Positions 22,602 to 33,603 of a DNA stretch of 51,526 bases are shown here, piece after piece; within the stretch, counting starts at the first letter, position 1; every line of letters starts with the position of its first letter. Location of the stretch: assembly GCA_027579435.1 (NCBI GenBank), contig JANBPK010001061.1, forward strand, positions 30,139 through 81,664, read 5' to 3'. This DNA comes from Candolleomyces eurysporus. Taxonomy: Eukaryota > Basidiomycota > Agaricomycetes > Agaricales > Psathyrellaceae. The position numbers and the translations under genes are program-made. The notes beneath the pieces were generated by a model, which was not told the DNA's origin, searched no databases, and worked only from the letters and a program-made list of their open reading frames with translations.

Positions 22602-25600
22602 CTATCGTAAGCCGCTGTCACCCTCATCACCTCCGCCCCCTCCACCGCTATTGTTATTCCCACCAGCGAGGTCAATGAAGCGCGTAACACGCCTAGTGGC
22701 CTTCACATTCTTCCCCCAATCATCTTCATCATCATTCCCGCTGCTCATCGCGTGTCGTTCACACAACATCCGCCCATCCACCTCGAAGTATTCCTTCAAT
22801 CGTTCCCGACAATCAGGGTATCCCGGGTATTCACAAGTCATGCAATCTGGATGGTATCGATCCCCAGCATGCGAAACAGCACAAGGGCCCTCAATAGGCT
22901 GCCCACACCGCGCGGCAGCACACAAAGATTCGTTGGCTTCATGGTAATGATAAGCACAAAACGGTTTCCCATCAAACACATAAAACGTCTTGTCCGGGAA
23001 GGGTTTCTATTCAAAAGAACACAAATAGTTTAGTCTCGGTCAGTAAAATGAACGTGGGGTTGACAGAAGCTGAGATGAACAGTGTTACGCACATGGCAGG
23101 TGTGGCAATTGAAGCATTCTTTGTGATACTTGCCCTTCAGCTGACCATCTGAAGAGGAGACCGCCTGCTTCTCGATTGGCAGATTGCAGCGACGGCACTA
23201 TTATAAAAAGGGGTCAATGACGAGGATCTGAGAAATGAACAAGAACCCGCTCACCTTGGGCAGGTACATATTCTTCCAACACCGTTCACATAATATGCTC
23301 CCTGTATCAACCTGAATCCACCGCCCATCGTCGATCGTCTTCCTGCACTTCACGCAGACCTTTTCCTTCCTCCTCCTCTCCTTCGTGCGACCCTCCCCAG
23401 ATGCATTAGCACCGTTCTCAGCGGTCGTTGTTTTCGCTCGAACAGGCAACTTCGGCGCTTTCAACGCGTCCGGCGACGAAAGGACACCCTGCACCGTGTT
23501 ACTACGATGAGCCCGCGATCCAGATGCCGACCCCGACGTTGACCCCCTCTCATACTCCGACCCAGCATAATCCGTCCCCCTAGCGCTGCCACTAATACTC
23601 CCTCCTCCCGCAGTCCGCTNGCCTCCCCACCGTCCCCATCGACTTGCTCTTAACGAGCTCTGACTTGGGCACCATCCTCCTCTCGTCATCCTCCTCCTTC
23701 TTCAACATCGTCCGCTCAAGCATATCAAACGCATTCGAAGCACCACCCGGGACCACACTCGCCGTGCGCGAATACGCACTCCTACTCCCAAGACTGCTAT
23801 TACTAGCAGAGCGCTCCAACCGGCTTTGTCTGCTTGGCATCCCGGGCCCGCCCAGCTTTGCATAATCCGCAGGAGGCGTCTGCGAAAGCCCCAGCGCCTG
23901 CGCAATAGCCGACGAGTTCGTCCTCTTCCTCCCACCAGCATACTGCGAATCCACACTCGAAGCAGACGAATACGACGACGTCGAGGTGCTCCGTGAATGC
24001 CCTCCACCAGATTTGATTGGGATGGGAGATGATGCAAAATTGACGCGGCCCCCGCCGCCTGACGATGAATTCGACGAACCGGCGTTGGGAGGGAGAGGGG
24101 GTACAGGAGGAAGTTCTCGTCTCGCCCCACTACGGTCGCTCCTCATGCTGCTCTGGCTTCGAGAATCGTCTCCATAGTCCGTCGAAGCTTCGTATGCCAA
24201 CCCGCTGTAGTCAGATCCAGAAGTGGGCGACATGGGCATCTTATCCCGAGCACGATCATACCGCGATGATGATGAAGACTTCATACTGATGGATCGGGTA
24301 TGGCTAGATGGTTCCGAGGGCGGAGGAGATGAATGGGCAGCATTGGGAGTGGGCGTAGGAGTGGATCTCTCGATATGATTGATCTCTTTTTGCATGTTGC
24401 TAGGTTGAGGCGTTGTGGGCGTAGTTTCAACTGGTGAGCCTCCGGGAACCATGTTTTTGAGCTTCTCGAAGAAAGGAAGACGGATACCGAAAGGCGAAGC
24501 TGGGGTGGTAGCTGCGGGAACGGGCGTCTTGTCCTTATCCACAGCCGGGATGGATGGATTCACTACCGACGTATCAATCTTTGGAGGCGTTGGCGGTACA
24601 GCAGGCATCTTTTCAGGAGTTTCGGGAGGAAATTGAGTTTGAGGCGACGTTGGTCCTGGTGAGTGCGAAGAATATCCTGAGCCGGCAGACAGTGGTGGTG
24701 TATCCGTGGCTAGTTATATAACATATTAGTGTTGATGATCATTAAACGATCAAGCATCAAATAGAGAACTTACATCTTGAGGCAGCATCGATGTCCAAGA
24801 ATCTCGGTGCGTCAGGCCGTCGGCCACCCTGGGGCTGAGGACCCCTCATTGCCGGAGTAGCGAACATAGCGGCACGAGCAACCGCAGCAAATCCTTTCCT
24901 ACCAACACCTGCCATACCAGCTTCTCCACCTGTTCGTGTATCAATATCTTCTTCGGATACCACCTGTCCATAAGGTAGCGCTGGTGGAGCCATTACATGT
25001 CCTGGTAAGGTAGTTGCGGGAAGCGAACCGGTATACGAACGTTGAGGGGCATGGCCTGCGAACGGTGGCCGGGGCGGTCCCTCGGGTCCCGGGCCCATCC
25101 CATTCGGTGGGGGAGGACCCCCAGGGAAGGGAACCGCGTTCCGGCCAGGTGGACCACCTGGAGGAAGGTTCGGAGGTGCTCCGGGGGGAGGCGGGCCAGA
25201 GGGACCTCCGGGACGCGGGGGCGGAGGACCCATCGGTGGAGGACCTCGGATCTGGGGTGGAGGTGGGCCAGGGTTTCTGTTCAAAGATGGAGCAGGGGAA
25301 GGTTGATTTCGATTGATAGATAGATGTGAAGGTGCAGGTGAAGCATTGCGAGTGATGGGCGGTGGCATGCCGTTAAAACTGGGTCGCCCTGGTTGAGGAG
25401 CGTTTGGCGATCGCGGATTGTTGGGCAGTCCGACAGCGGGAGCTGAGTTCGGTATTTGGGGCGTTCCATTACGGCTTGGAGGAAATCTATTCTGATCCAT
25501 TGGAGGTGGTGCATTGCTGTTTGGAGAACCAGCAGGCCGCGCAGTTATCGGGGACGAATAATTGGACGAAAGCGAATTGTTTCGCATTCGGGGGTCGGCG

Positions 25601-26049
25601 GACGCAGGCGGACGCGCACGAAAGGGATCAGTCAGGTTTGTTGGGGAAGTATCTTCGTCCTGTCCCGGGTCTGAACGCGCCAATGGACTGGATCTGAAGC
25701 CTGAAATCGACGGCCCAGATGTATTGGTGTTGACCCTGAGGCGTTCGGAGGCTGCTGAATTCAGTCGCTGATGTTGTGGCGGCCCGCGAGGTGGATTTCC
25801 GGGATTCGATGACGAAGGTCCTGGGGAGCCAACTCGACCCTGCAACCTCTGTGGTAGTAGGTTGTTCACCTTCTCCTGTGGGACCGACGGTTTCGGCAGC
25901 GTTGGCACTGGCGGGGGAGCAGAGCATGTGTGCTCCCCAAGCTCCGTCAGAGGGACCGGCTGGTTACAAGTCGAACATTTGACGGTCGGCAGAAGCTGTG
26001 AGATGCGTCCTTGGCCTGCTGGACTGGGTTCGAGCATGGTGGAAGACAT
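22602..26049 (-). CDS. LIM-domain protein, paxillin-like (Pxl1 type)
   Basis: Four exons (24774-26049, 23255-24709, 23093-23197, 22602-23006) total exactly 3240 nt once the N at 23620 is dropped, giving about 1079 residues. The N-terminal 40 residues carry a small Cys/His motif (CSTCNQPVPLTELGEHTC). A roughly 800-residue disordered Pro/Ser/Gly-rich part follows, including polyproline runs at 25080-25260 that could bind SH3 domains. The C-terminus has LIM-type zinc fingers: CVKCRKTI ... CERC, CRRCNLPI ... CHTC, FDGKPFCAYHYHE, CGQPIEGP, and CERHAM. Fungal relatives (S. pombe Pxl1, basidiomycete LIM proteins) act at the division site and in Rho signalling; that role is inferred from the layout. 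The first LIM unit is shorter than canonical. Dropping the N gives VGRQRTAGGGS, an uninterrupted frame. Confidence 0.92.
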
Positions 26050-26299
26050 TGGGTATTGGGGTGGTCGTCGCGGTCGCGGTCAAGGGTGCTGGCCGGTGGG
26101 GGAAGGACGGTGGGTATACTTGGTACGACCAGCGTTGCAGTAGGTTGGATATAACTAGAACGTTAGGCGTTGACTGTCGAGGATTATAGCGGTATAGGGT
26201 GTGGGCATATCATAGGACGAGGGAAAAGGAAACAGACTGATGATCGCCAGACAGCGCTAGAATCATCCTTTGTTGACAAACAAAATCACAACAAATTTA

Positions 26300-27252
26300 T
26301 TATTCCCTCTCTCCCCGACTTTCCACACACGTGTAGGCAGGTCCTGAAGAATATCCCCCAACGTCTTCTTTTATCCCATATCCCAGGCATGTACCCGTTG
26401 CTGTGGGGATGACAACTTCCCAAGTCCCCGAGGTAGAATTTTCGGGCCTGTGAACGCTGCCATAGAAATCAAGAGAACCTCTCTGGAGGGCCACTGCTCG
26501 AAGCGCGTGCCATGTATCCCTAACCGCCTTATCGCTTGCCGCCTGTCTGACAGAAGCGTGTGGCAGCCCATCTGTCCATGATAGATACGTCTCTTCTGTC
26601 CCATGAATGCGGCGCCAGCCTTTGGTGGACGTTTTTAGCCAGCTGATGGCGAAATATCTCCCTTTCGTATTTGCTGGCATGTATCTATTCCAGGTGTGTT
26701 TCGGCTCCTTCGACTAATTAAATGCCATTTATTTATGACATCAAGGCGTGTTGTGCAATTCAATACCTTTCCTCGACACCCGTGGGTGGCACTGGTCTCC
26801 CAGGCGCCCGATTGCTATTGGCTCGATAAATGTCACAAAAGGCAATTCACTTTTTTGCTATTCATGCAGTGCACCAGAGGCGGTAAGGCCTCTGCGCAAT
26901 GCACTGCTCCTAGCTACAATAATCCAGGCTGGCGTTTCCAATTCCCATTCGAACAAACACGTTCCCGTAACTCGTTGCACGAACCCTTTCCCGCATCGCC
27001 ATCTAAGCGTCAAGACCGCGCTTACCATCCACATACACCCCCATAATAAGCATATCATACTTACCGTTTCATCATCCACGCTCGTGGATGTATGTCCCCC
27101 TTCGCTATACCGCTCATATCGCCTTTTGAGTCAATCCAATCATCCCGTACGGAACTTGGCACCGCTCTTGACGCCCACTTCCTTGTTTTGTCGATGGACC
27201 CTTCCATTTTGATCACAAAAGCTTCGCTACGAGGGGCAAAGCAAGCAAGCAC
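26300..27252 (-). CDS. Possible spliced gene, unknown product
   Basis: A first exon (27061-27252) ends at a strong donor (GTAAGTATG) and joins, via a 62 nt intron with a CTTGACG branch, to WRCGKGFVQRVTG ... FEWELETPAWIIVARSS in frame. A further exon and then a 126-codon unspliced frame (26300-26680, starting MPANTKGRYFAISWLK) look protein-like. The join between those last two leaves a one-base phase problem with the obvious splice sites, so the model is incomplete. I recognise no family. The interval could instead be leader sequence of the LIM gene. Confidence 0.3.
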
Positions 27253-28052
27253 TCTGTCCGGCTCACCCTTTCTCGTCGGAGTCTTCCATTCCCCTCACAA
27301 ATACTACTGGATATGTAAAGAAGAAAAATACAAGAAAATAAAAATTCATCATGACATAGATCGTAAAAACTAGTACAACAGAACTGTCTGAATCTCAATC
27401 ATCAAGGGTCGTCACAAGGTCGTTAGAGGCTTAAGGCCCCATCTACCTACTACTTATTTCCTTACATGTGTATAGAAATAATGCGCCATCCGTCTCATCT
27501 CCTTCAATCAACAGGGGAACCGCCACTCCTACCATACCGTTGCGCAGGTAGCTGATGCATCCGTATGGCGTCCCTTCATATGGGCCATCAACCACCCAGC
27601 CAGAGCAGCCTCTTTACGCCATACTCCATCTTCGCATATACACTCGTCATCCTCTGGGCCTCCGCCAGACTGATTATCACCGACAGATGAAAGGGGGATG
27701 GGCGTCCCGGAACAAAATCAATCAGATAATGACGCAGGGAGGGCATGATTCCGACAGCCGAAGCAAGCGTTGAAACAAGAACACCGGTCAGTCAGTCAGT
27801 CAGACGATCAACAATCACAGCCAGTCATAAAGGGCATAACAACGGGAGAAGGATAAAGACGAAGAAGAAGAAAGGATAAAAATAAAGAGAGAGTTCAGAT
27901 GATCGGACCTGCGCGTAACATAGATGGATAGATGAAAAAAGGAACGATGGCACCCTCAAGGACAGAGATGAAGCGAAGGAGAGAGTGCTCAAATAAAAAA
28001 GAAAATAGAGTCGAGAATGCAAAAATAAAACGAAACGAAACGAAACAGCCAC
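27253..28052. other. Gene-poor stretch with simple repeats
   Basis: Short tandem tracts occur: GTCAGTCAGTCAGTCAGAC near 27787, a purine-rich run at 27840-27890, and CGAAACGAAACGAAACAG at 28030-28048. No coding exon is supported, except that the SAC gene could have a last exon here (see that entry). Confidence 0.5.
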
Positions 28053-31000
28053 TCACCTAACAATATCCTCCGCAGTCACGAACCCACTCCTAGAATTGCC
28101 CAGGTCCTCACAAGCGCTCTGAACAGCCTCAACAATCAAATCCGCAGCCTCCCTACACGTCCCAGCCCCCTGCATCAGCTCATCCGAGACCTCCGCATAC
28201 GCACTCGAGAAATGGCTACTCGAAGCTCTCCGGATCCTCGCTGGATCAATAGGGAGCACTTTAAACGCGGCGAATGATTTCTCTTCAGAGCCAACGAGAA
28301 CTTGGGATGGTATCGAGCCTATGCTATCTCTCTTCTGAGCACTACCACCCCCACTGACGATGGCAGCTGCAGCGCTGCCAGGTCCAATCAATGGAGGCAG
28401 TGTGTTTCGTCTGCCAAGGCTTCGGGTGACAAGGCCGGGCGACCTCATTCCACCGCTCCTGGGACTCAAAGGTGGTGAAGATAAGGATAATGTCGGGCTG
28501 GAAGGTAAAGACGACGGGGAGGTGACTGGGCTTGCCAGTCCAAGATCGTTCCGCACTGAATAACTCGTCACTCGAGATTCTTGGTGCGTAGTTAACCAGG
28601 TTATCACAAATCCGTGGTTTTGTTCGGGGTCTCGGCTGGCTTCTTCTAGCGGTGAGAGGATGTACGCGCCTAGAAATTGGAGGTGTATATAGTCAGTAGA
28701 TTGCAGAAGTAAGTGAGAGGCAGTACACATACCTTTCGCAATGCCAATGATATCGCCTAGCGGAACTCTGGTATAAAGCTTCACCTTCTCCAGCGTATAG
28801 TCATAACTCTGTCAGAGAACGCCTCAGTNCCCCCCTTCAAGAAATGTTAGGGAAAACATCACGTACGACGATGTAGAGCGCCTTCGCCGACTAGAAGAAA
28901 AAATACCAACATCAGGATCCTCTCTTCACCGTTCGAAAGACAATCAGCTCACCAAAAGCAACACCTTCTCCTCAAACTTCAACCCAACCTTCACATTCAA
29001 CTCCTCTGGTGCAAACAAAGTCCACCCGCTCCGCAAATGCTCTCCCTCAGGCAACACCCTTGAAGCGCAAGTAGCCACAGCTTCCGCGCGAATCTTAGAG
29101 AGCCTTATGAGGTGGCTCGGGTCCGTGGTTTGCAACTTGAGTAGGAACTCAGAGAACACGGCTTTGGTGCGGTATCCGAGCATGAAGTCGATAACAGCTT
29201 GGGAGAACCAGTCGCTAAATGTCGATGTGTACATCCTGTTTTATGGAGTGATTATCTGGATTTAAATGGGTTACTTAGTGGAAGGGAAGTGCTGAACTGA
29301 CCTTGCGAGAGAGTTAACGCCGTCGTTGAGCATTCCGCTCAAGTCTCGCTTCCCTGTCCTAAGGGATCATTAGTTCTCGGCGTATAATCAATTAGTGTAA
29401 ATATTTATACCGTGTAAAATCACCCTACGATCGAAAAAAANATCGGTCAGACCTTTCCTCCCGTCTCAACAACTCGCTCACCTTCAAAGCAGAGGTCCCA
29501 GCACTATAATCCGATGTCCGGGTCAGATCCCACTGTCGATTGAACAATATATCATAGCCACCCACTATGCACGACTTATCGCGTCCCCATTATTCGCCCA
29601 AACTGCGGTGAATCACAATCAAAAAGCCAGGCTCATCTATCAACCAATGAAATGACGCTTACCATCATTGAACACCAAATCCATCTCATTCCTCCCAACC
29701 ATCGACGAACCCAACAGCGCAACAGCGCCCAATTGCTGGTTAAGCACATATCGCGCAAACGCCGACTACACGCCCCACATTCACATCCATATATTCACAA
29801 TTACGTTGTTCACATGCATCATATGGGTTCGGACGGAGTTGTTTGTGAGTGGACAGGCAAAGTAACGAATACCGACAGAAAGGTGACTCACCTGGACGAC
29901 ATTCGTCCGATCCAGACAATCAATACAGTTTACTCTAAACACGCCTTTCTGGTGTGAGAGCGCTGTATCGTTTGAGATCCAGAGATACCTATTAAGGATA
30001 ATAATCAACAAAGATTCGTTGTCAGAGAAACGGCCGACGATTAAAGTTGAGTAACGTTAATCCGTGGATCTTTCGCGGGAGAAGGCACGACGAGCAGAAG
30101 CACGTCGTGGAGTGGGAAGAAGGGCGATCGCCGTGCAGTGGGGAGAAAAGAAGCATCGGTATATGGTGAGGGGAATTTTTTGAAATAAGGGAGGTAGTTG
30201 ACTAAATGGATGGGGAGATTGAAGGCAGGAAGAATCGAACAGATCAACATACCCTTGTACCGCGAAGACCTTCTCCATCGAACCAACTAGGTTGCTGATA
30301 TTCTCATACCTACGAATTCCACGGTCGGCTTCCGTACACGATGCAACACCGCAGAGTTGGCTAGATACGCACTTCATACCCTTGGTTTCACGATGGAAAT
30401 CATATTCGCAGTACCTACCAACGTACGCACATTCACCGAGTCAGTTTTTCTTCATTTCTAGGGGGAAATGATTGGACTCTTACTGCACGTCTTTGTCGTT
30501 GAACTCCACAGCAAACTCTCGATAATTTTGCGTGATAACTGCTTCTCTACCTTGCTGCTCAGCTAGGTTCACAATCGTCTGCAATATAAAGCGGTTACTA
30601 CCAGTAGAAGACAAGGGTGGAAGGGTGGAAGAATAGAACGGTGGATGGAAGGGTCGATAGANGGGGTAAAAAAAAATCGGGAAGCGNAAATAAACAAAAG
30701 AAAAAAACGCACATGCGGCCCATACAACGGCACAGTCCTCTTAAAATGCCTCCCTAGCGCATCCAAATTCTGCGCATGCGTCCGATCGGAAGCCAGGACT
30801 GGTGGGGGTTTCAACGAATATCCCGACTGATTCCAAAATAGCGGTACTGCGTAACGAGAACAAGGAAGGAAGGAAGTTGTTTCGTTAGCACAGCTAGCTC
30901 TCTTGGCGGTAGTAAAGAAAGGAAGAGATGACACGAAATGAACGTACTCGACCCCCGAAGCTGCACATAACTGAACACATTCTGCTGCTTCTCCCTCTCA

Positions 31001-32943
31001 ACCCTCATAATTGTCTCAGTCTCCACGAAATTGGCCACATGCGCTTCTTCATCAATACCTCTCCTCTGGTACCTCAACCCAGCTCTGTACCTCGACCTCC
31101 TCGAGAAGACAATATAGTCCGCGGGAACGTAGTCCACCAACCCTCCCTCTGGGCCTGTGGCGTCGACAAGTCCACCCTCAGCATAAGGATCGGTATGATC
31201 GGAAAAGGGTACAGGTATGTCCAATACCGACGCTTGGAAGTACCCTTGCATTATCGGGAGGACGTATGGATGAACCCCAGCATCGATAAACGCCTTGGAC
31301 ATACTCTCATTCCACCAAAACTGCTTATCCACGCGTCTCCAAAGCGGCAGGGTGGGATTCGGTTCAGCCAGCGCTGAGACCTTCTCCCCGTCTTTCGGGT
31401 ACGGCGAATACAACCCCGAGGATGAGGTGTCATTTGAAGGCAGGGCACCAAGACCTTGCAGTAACGCGTGTTGCTTTTGAGATTTGGCAATTTGTTCTTG
31501 CTTGTGCTGGAGGGACCTCGTGATATCTGCAAGGACGATCGACGTTCAGCTAGCAGAACTAAAATTTAAAGGAGAAGGGCGAAGATACCCACCGAATGTA
31601 TACGCAAAATACATCCCACCCTTCGTCAACTCCCTTACACACTCCCGAACGACCTTCTCCTCCAGCTCCCTATGCCTCTCCTCATTCGTATTCGGCGGGG
31701 GCGCCGTCGCATTCACAATGGCCTCCACGACCTTCTCAGGTTCCGCGACCTCGGCTTGCATCAACTTGTCTAGNGTTGCTCGTTCTTCTGCTACACTCGT
31801 NGGTGGGTGAACTATGACGTCCGTCAAAGGGAACTCGNACAACGAGGGTGTCTCAACCGTAGCATCAGAATTAGAGCCAGGGGGCCGCTTGGACAGCGGA
31901 CTCCAAAAGGATAACCGTGAAGCGAGGGTTTTGAATACGGGCGAGGTAGCGATAGAGTTCTCAGAAGACGGGGAGGATAAATCAGAGTTGAATGACTGCG
32001 CGGAGGCAGGTCGAGGGATAGGGTCATCAGTACGAGCACTGACGTCTTCGTCGTCCCTTGTTACAACTGGTGTCAGAATCTTCACGTCGTGGTCCGAGGA
32101 AAATTGCACTCTGGGAGACGAAGTTCGAGGCATGGTTGTGGTAGCATCCTCTGGGGGAATGATAGACGCTGTGCCAGAGTCTGGACTAAGGATAGATTCG
32201 GACGTTAGTCTAGGGAGGAGGGAGGGCCGGGAGAGGGCAGCGTTTCGTGCGGAAAGTGTGTGCACGACTGTTCGAGCTCGATCTTCAACTAACGGGATGG
32301 CTATTACGCCTTTAACAGCGTATACCATATGTGTCGGATCGAGGACTACAAACAATCACGTTCAGCACGAGACCCCAAGCAAGAAATCGGGAAACATACC
32401 GGTTCCGACTTCCGTTCTGGAAGTGATGGCCAGGAGATAAGAACCTTTTGGTTACCATTCAACTGAACATGCGGATAGTTCAAACAAAGGAAAAGCCGCA
32501 CAAGAAAAGAGTTCCAGGATTCCAACGATCCCATAAACCACCGCTGCCTCCTGCCAATCAACTCCCTCGGACTGAGTGGTGGAAGACTCGTTGGGACGAC
32601 TTTCAGGTTTCTCGTGAACTTCGATGACCTCTGATGTTCTCCATGAGATCCTGATATACGAGGACGGCTGTCCAACATTCTTCCTTGACTGCCCAGGGAT
32701 CTGAGGCCGAATCAACAACCCTTCCTTGGCTGCGACAATCGCAAGGTGGTCGTGGGGACACGGATGGGGCACTGCAGGGAGCATGTACTTGGGTTGCAGC
32801 CCAGGTACAGCCGAGCCAGGTTTGCTGGTAGTCGCCTTCGAGGAGGCTTCATTCTTGGATGAGGACCCCTTTTTCGCTAGGTCATTGGCAAGGTCGGTGT
32901 TGATTGCAAACGGCTTCGTGGCCTTTGCAAAGAACTTCTTCAT
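28053..32943 (-). CDS. SAC-domain phosphoinositide phosphatase with hSac2-type domain
   Basis: This enzyme would remove phosphate from phosphoinositides on endomembranes. It has about a dozen exons. Exon 1 (start MKKFFAKATKPFAIN at 32943) is followed by GSYLLAITSRTEVGT, VLDPTHMVYAVKGV, a disordered Ser-rich insert (31830-32250), KGGMYFAYTFD, the SAC core (RYRAGLRYQRRGIDEEAHVA; ETETIM; SYVQLRGSIPLFW; TVPLYGPH), and the catalytic C-x5-R loop RVNCIDCLDRTNVVQ (29892-29940). The C-terminal half (LKTRDFSE-type 28944-29234 and KLYTRVPLGDIIGIAKG, 28740) resembles the hSac2 domain of INPP5F/SAC2 proteins. The frame ends at TGA 28053-28055. That TGA lies inside a perfect donor (AG|GTGAGT), so a short extra 3' exon is possible. 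Ns at 31774-31838 stay in frame. Confidence 0.93.
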
Positions 32944-33603
32944 CCCCAGTCAAGAGGTGGCCAGAGAGTAGATGGTTGTAGGGAATAAGGAGTGACGATA
33001 TGAATCGTTGATGGTTGATCAGGCGAGCACACGATGACGACGTTAAGGGCTTGGAATGATGAATTTACGCGAGGAACACGCTCCAACAGGGAGACCCCTG
33101 TTTCTCTGTCCAGGAGGTCGATGTTTGTGACCAATCCGAGGTGCACTGCTCGGCGTTGCTTTAGGTCGGAAGATAGCCTGTGGAAGATGGAGGGAAGGAA
33201 TGAAGGGGTGGCTGTGCTGCCTCCTGCTCCGAGGCCATGGCCATAGGTCTCCGTATACCGGTCACCACCTGAAAGTCAGCTCCAGATCTGTACCTGGCCT
33301 TGGCTTTCGTTTCTAGTGGAGATTCACGACTTGTTGGACTTTAATTTGGATTTCAAAGGGTATCATTTAGGTTTTCTCGTTGTTATGTGGACGGGAACGC
33401 TGCAAGAGAGATTGGACATACTTAGGCATATAGTGTGGTCGTTCACGAAGCTAGTATTTGCGCGCAATGACAGAATAAATACGGTGATACTGGTCGGCAG
33501 CCCACGCAAGCCCGACAGATAAAGTGACTAATTATAAATGAAGCAATTATAATGCAAAGTCCCTCCACCGGTTTCCTACTCCTTCTCACTCGGGGAAATA
33601 TGT
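32944..33603. other. Intergenic between SAC gene and gene L
   Basis: This contains the SAC gene promoter and the 3' flank of gene L. Part of it (33205-33300) recurs at 38065-38150. No coding exon is supported. Confidence 0.5.
33205..33300. repeat. Short dispersed repeat, copy 1 (partner 38065-38150)
   Basis: GGGTGGCTGTGCTGCC, then a diverged middle with CACCACC, then TCTGTA(C/T)CTGGCCTTGG occur in the same order and direction at both places. The two copies flank gene L on its two sides. Confidence 0.6.

Noticed and set aside
24415..25982. Several + strand frames rich in Gly, Arg and Glu
   Set aside because: Antisense of the proline-rich part of the LIM protein gene.
26748..27212. 154-codon + strand frame
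   Set aside because: Composition is random-looking and it opposes the better-supported - strand exons.
27780..28050. GTCA and CGAAA tandem tracts as a possible CRISPR-like or satellite array
   Set aside because: Units are 4-5 bp with few copies; these are ordinary microsatellites in a eukaryotic genome.
31814..32440. 208-codon + strand frame
   Set aside because: Antisense to the disordered insert of the SAC phosphatase.
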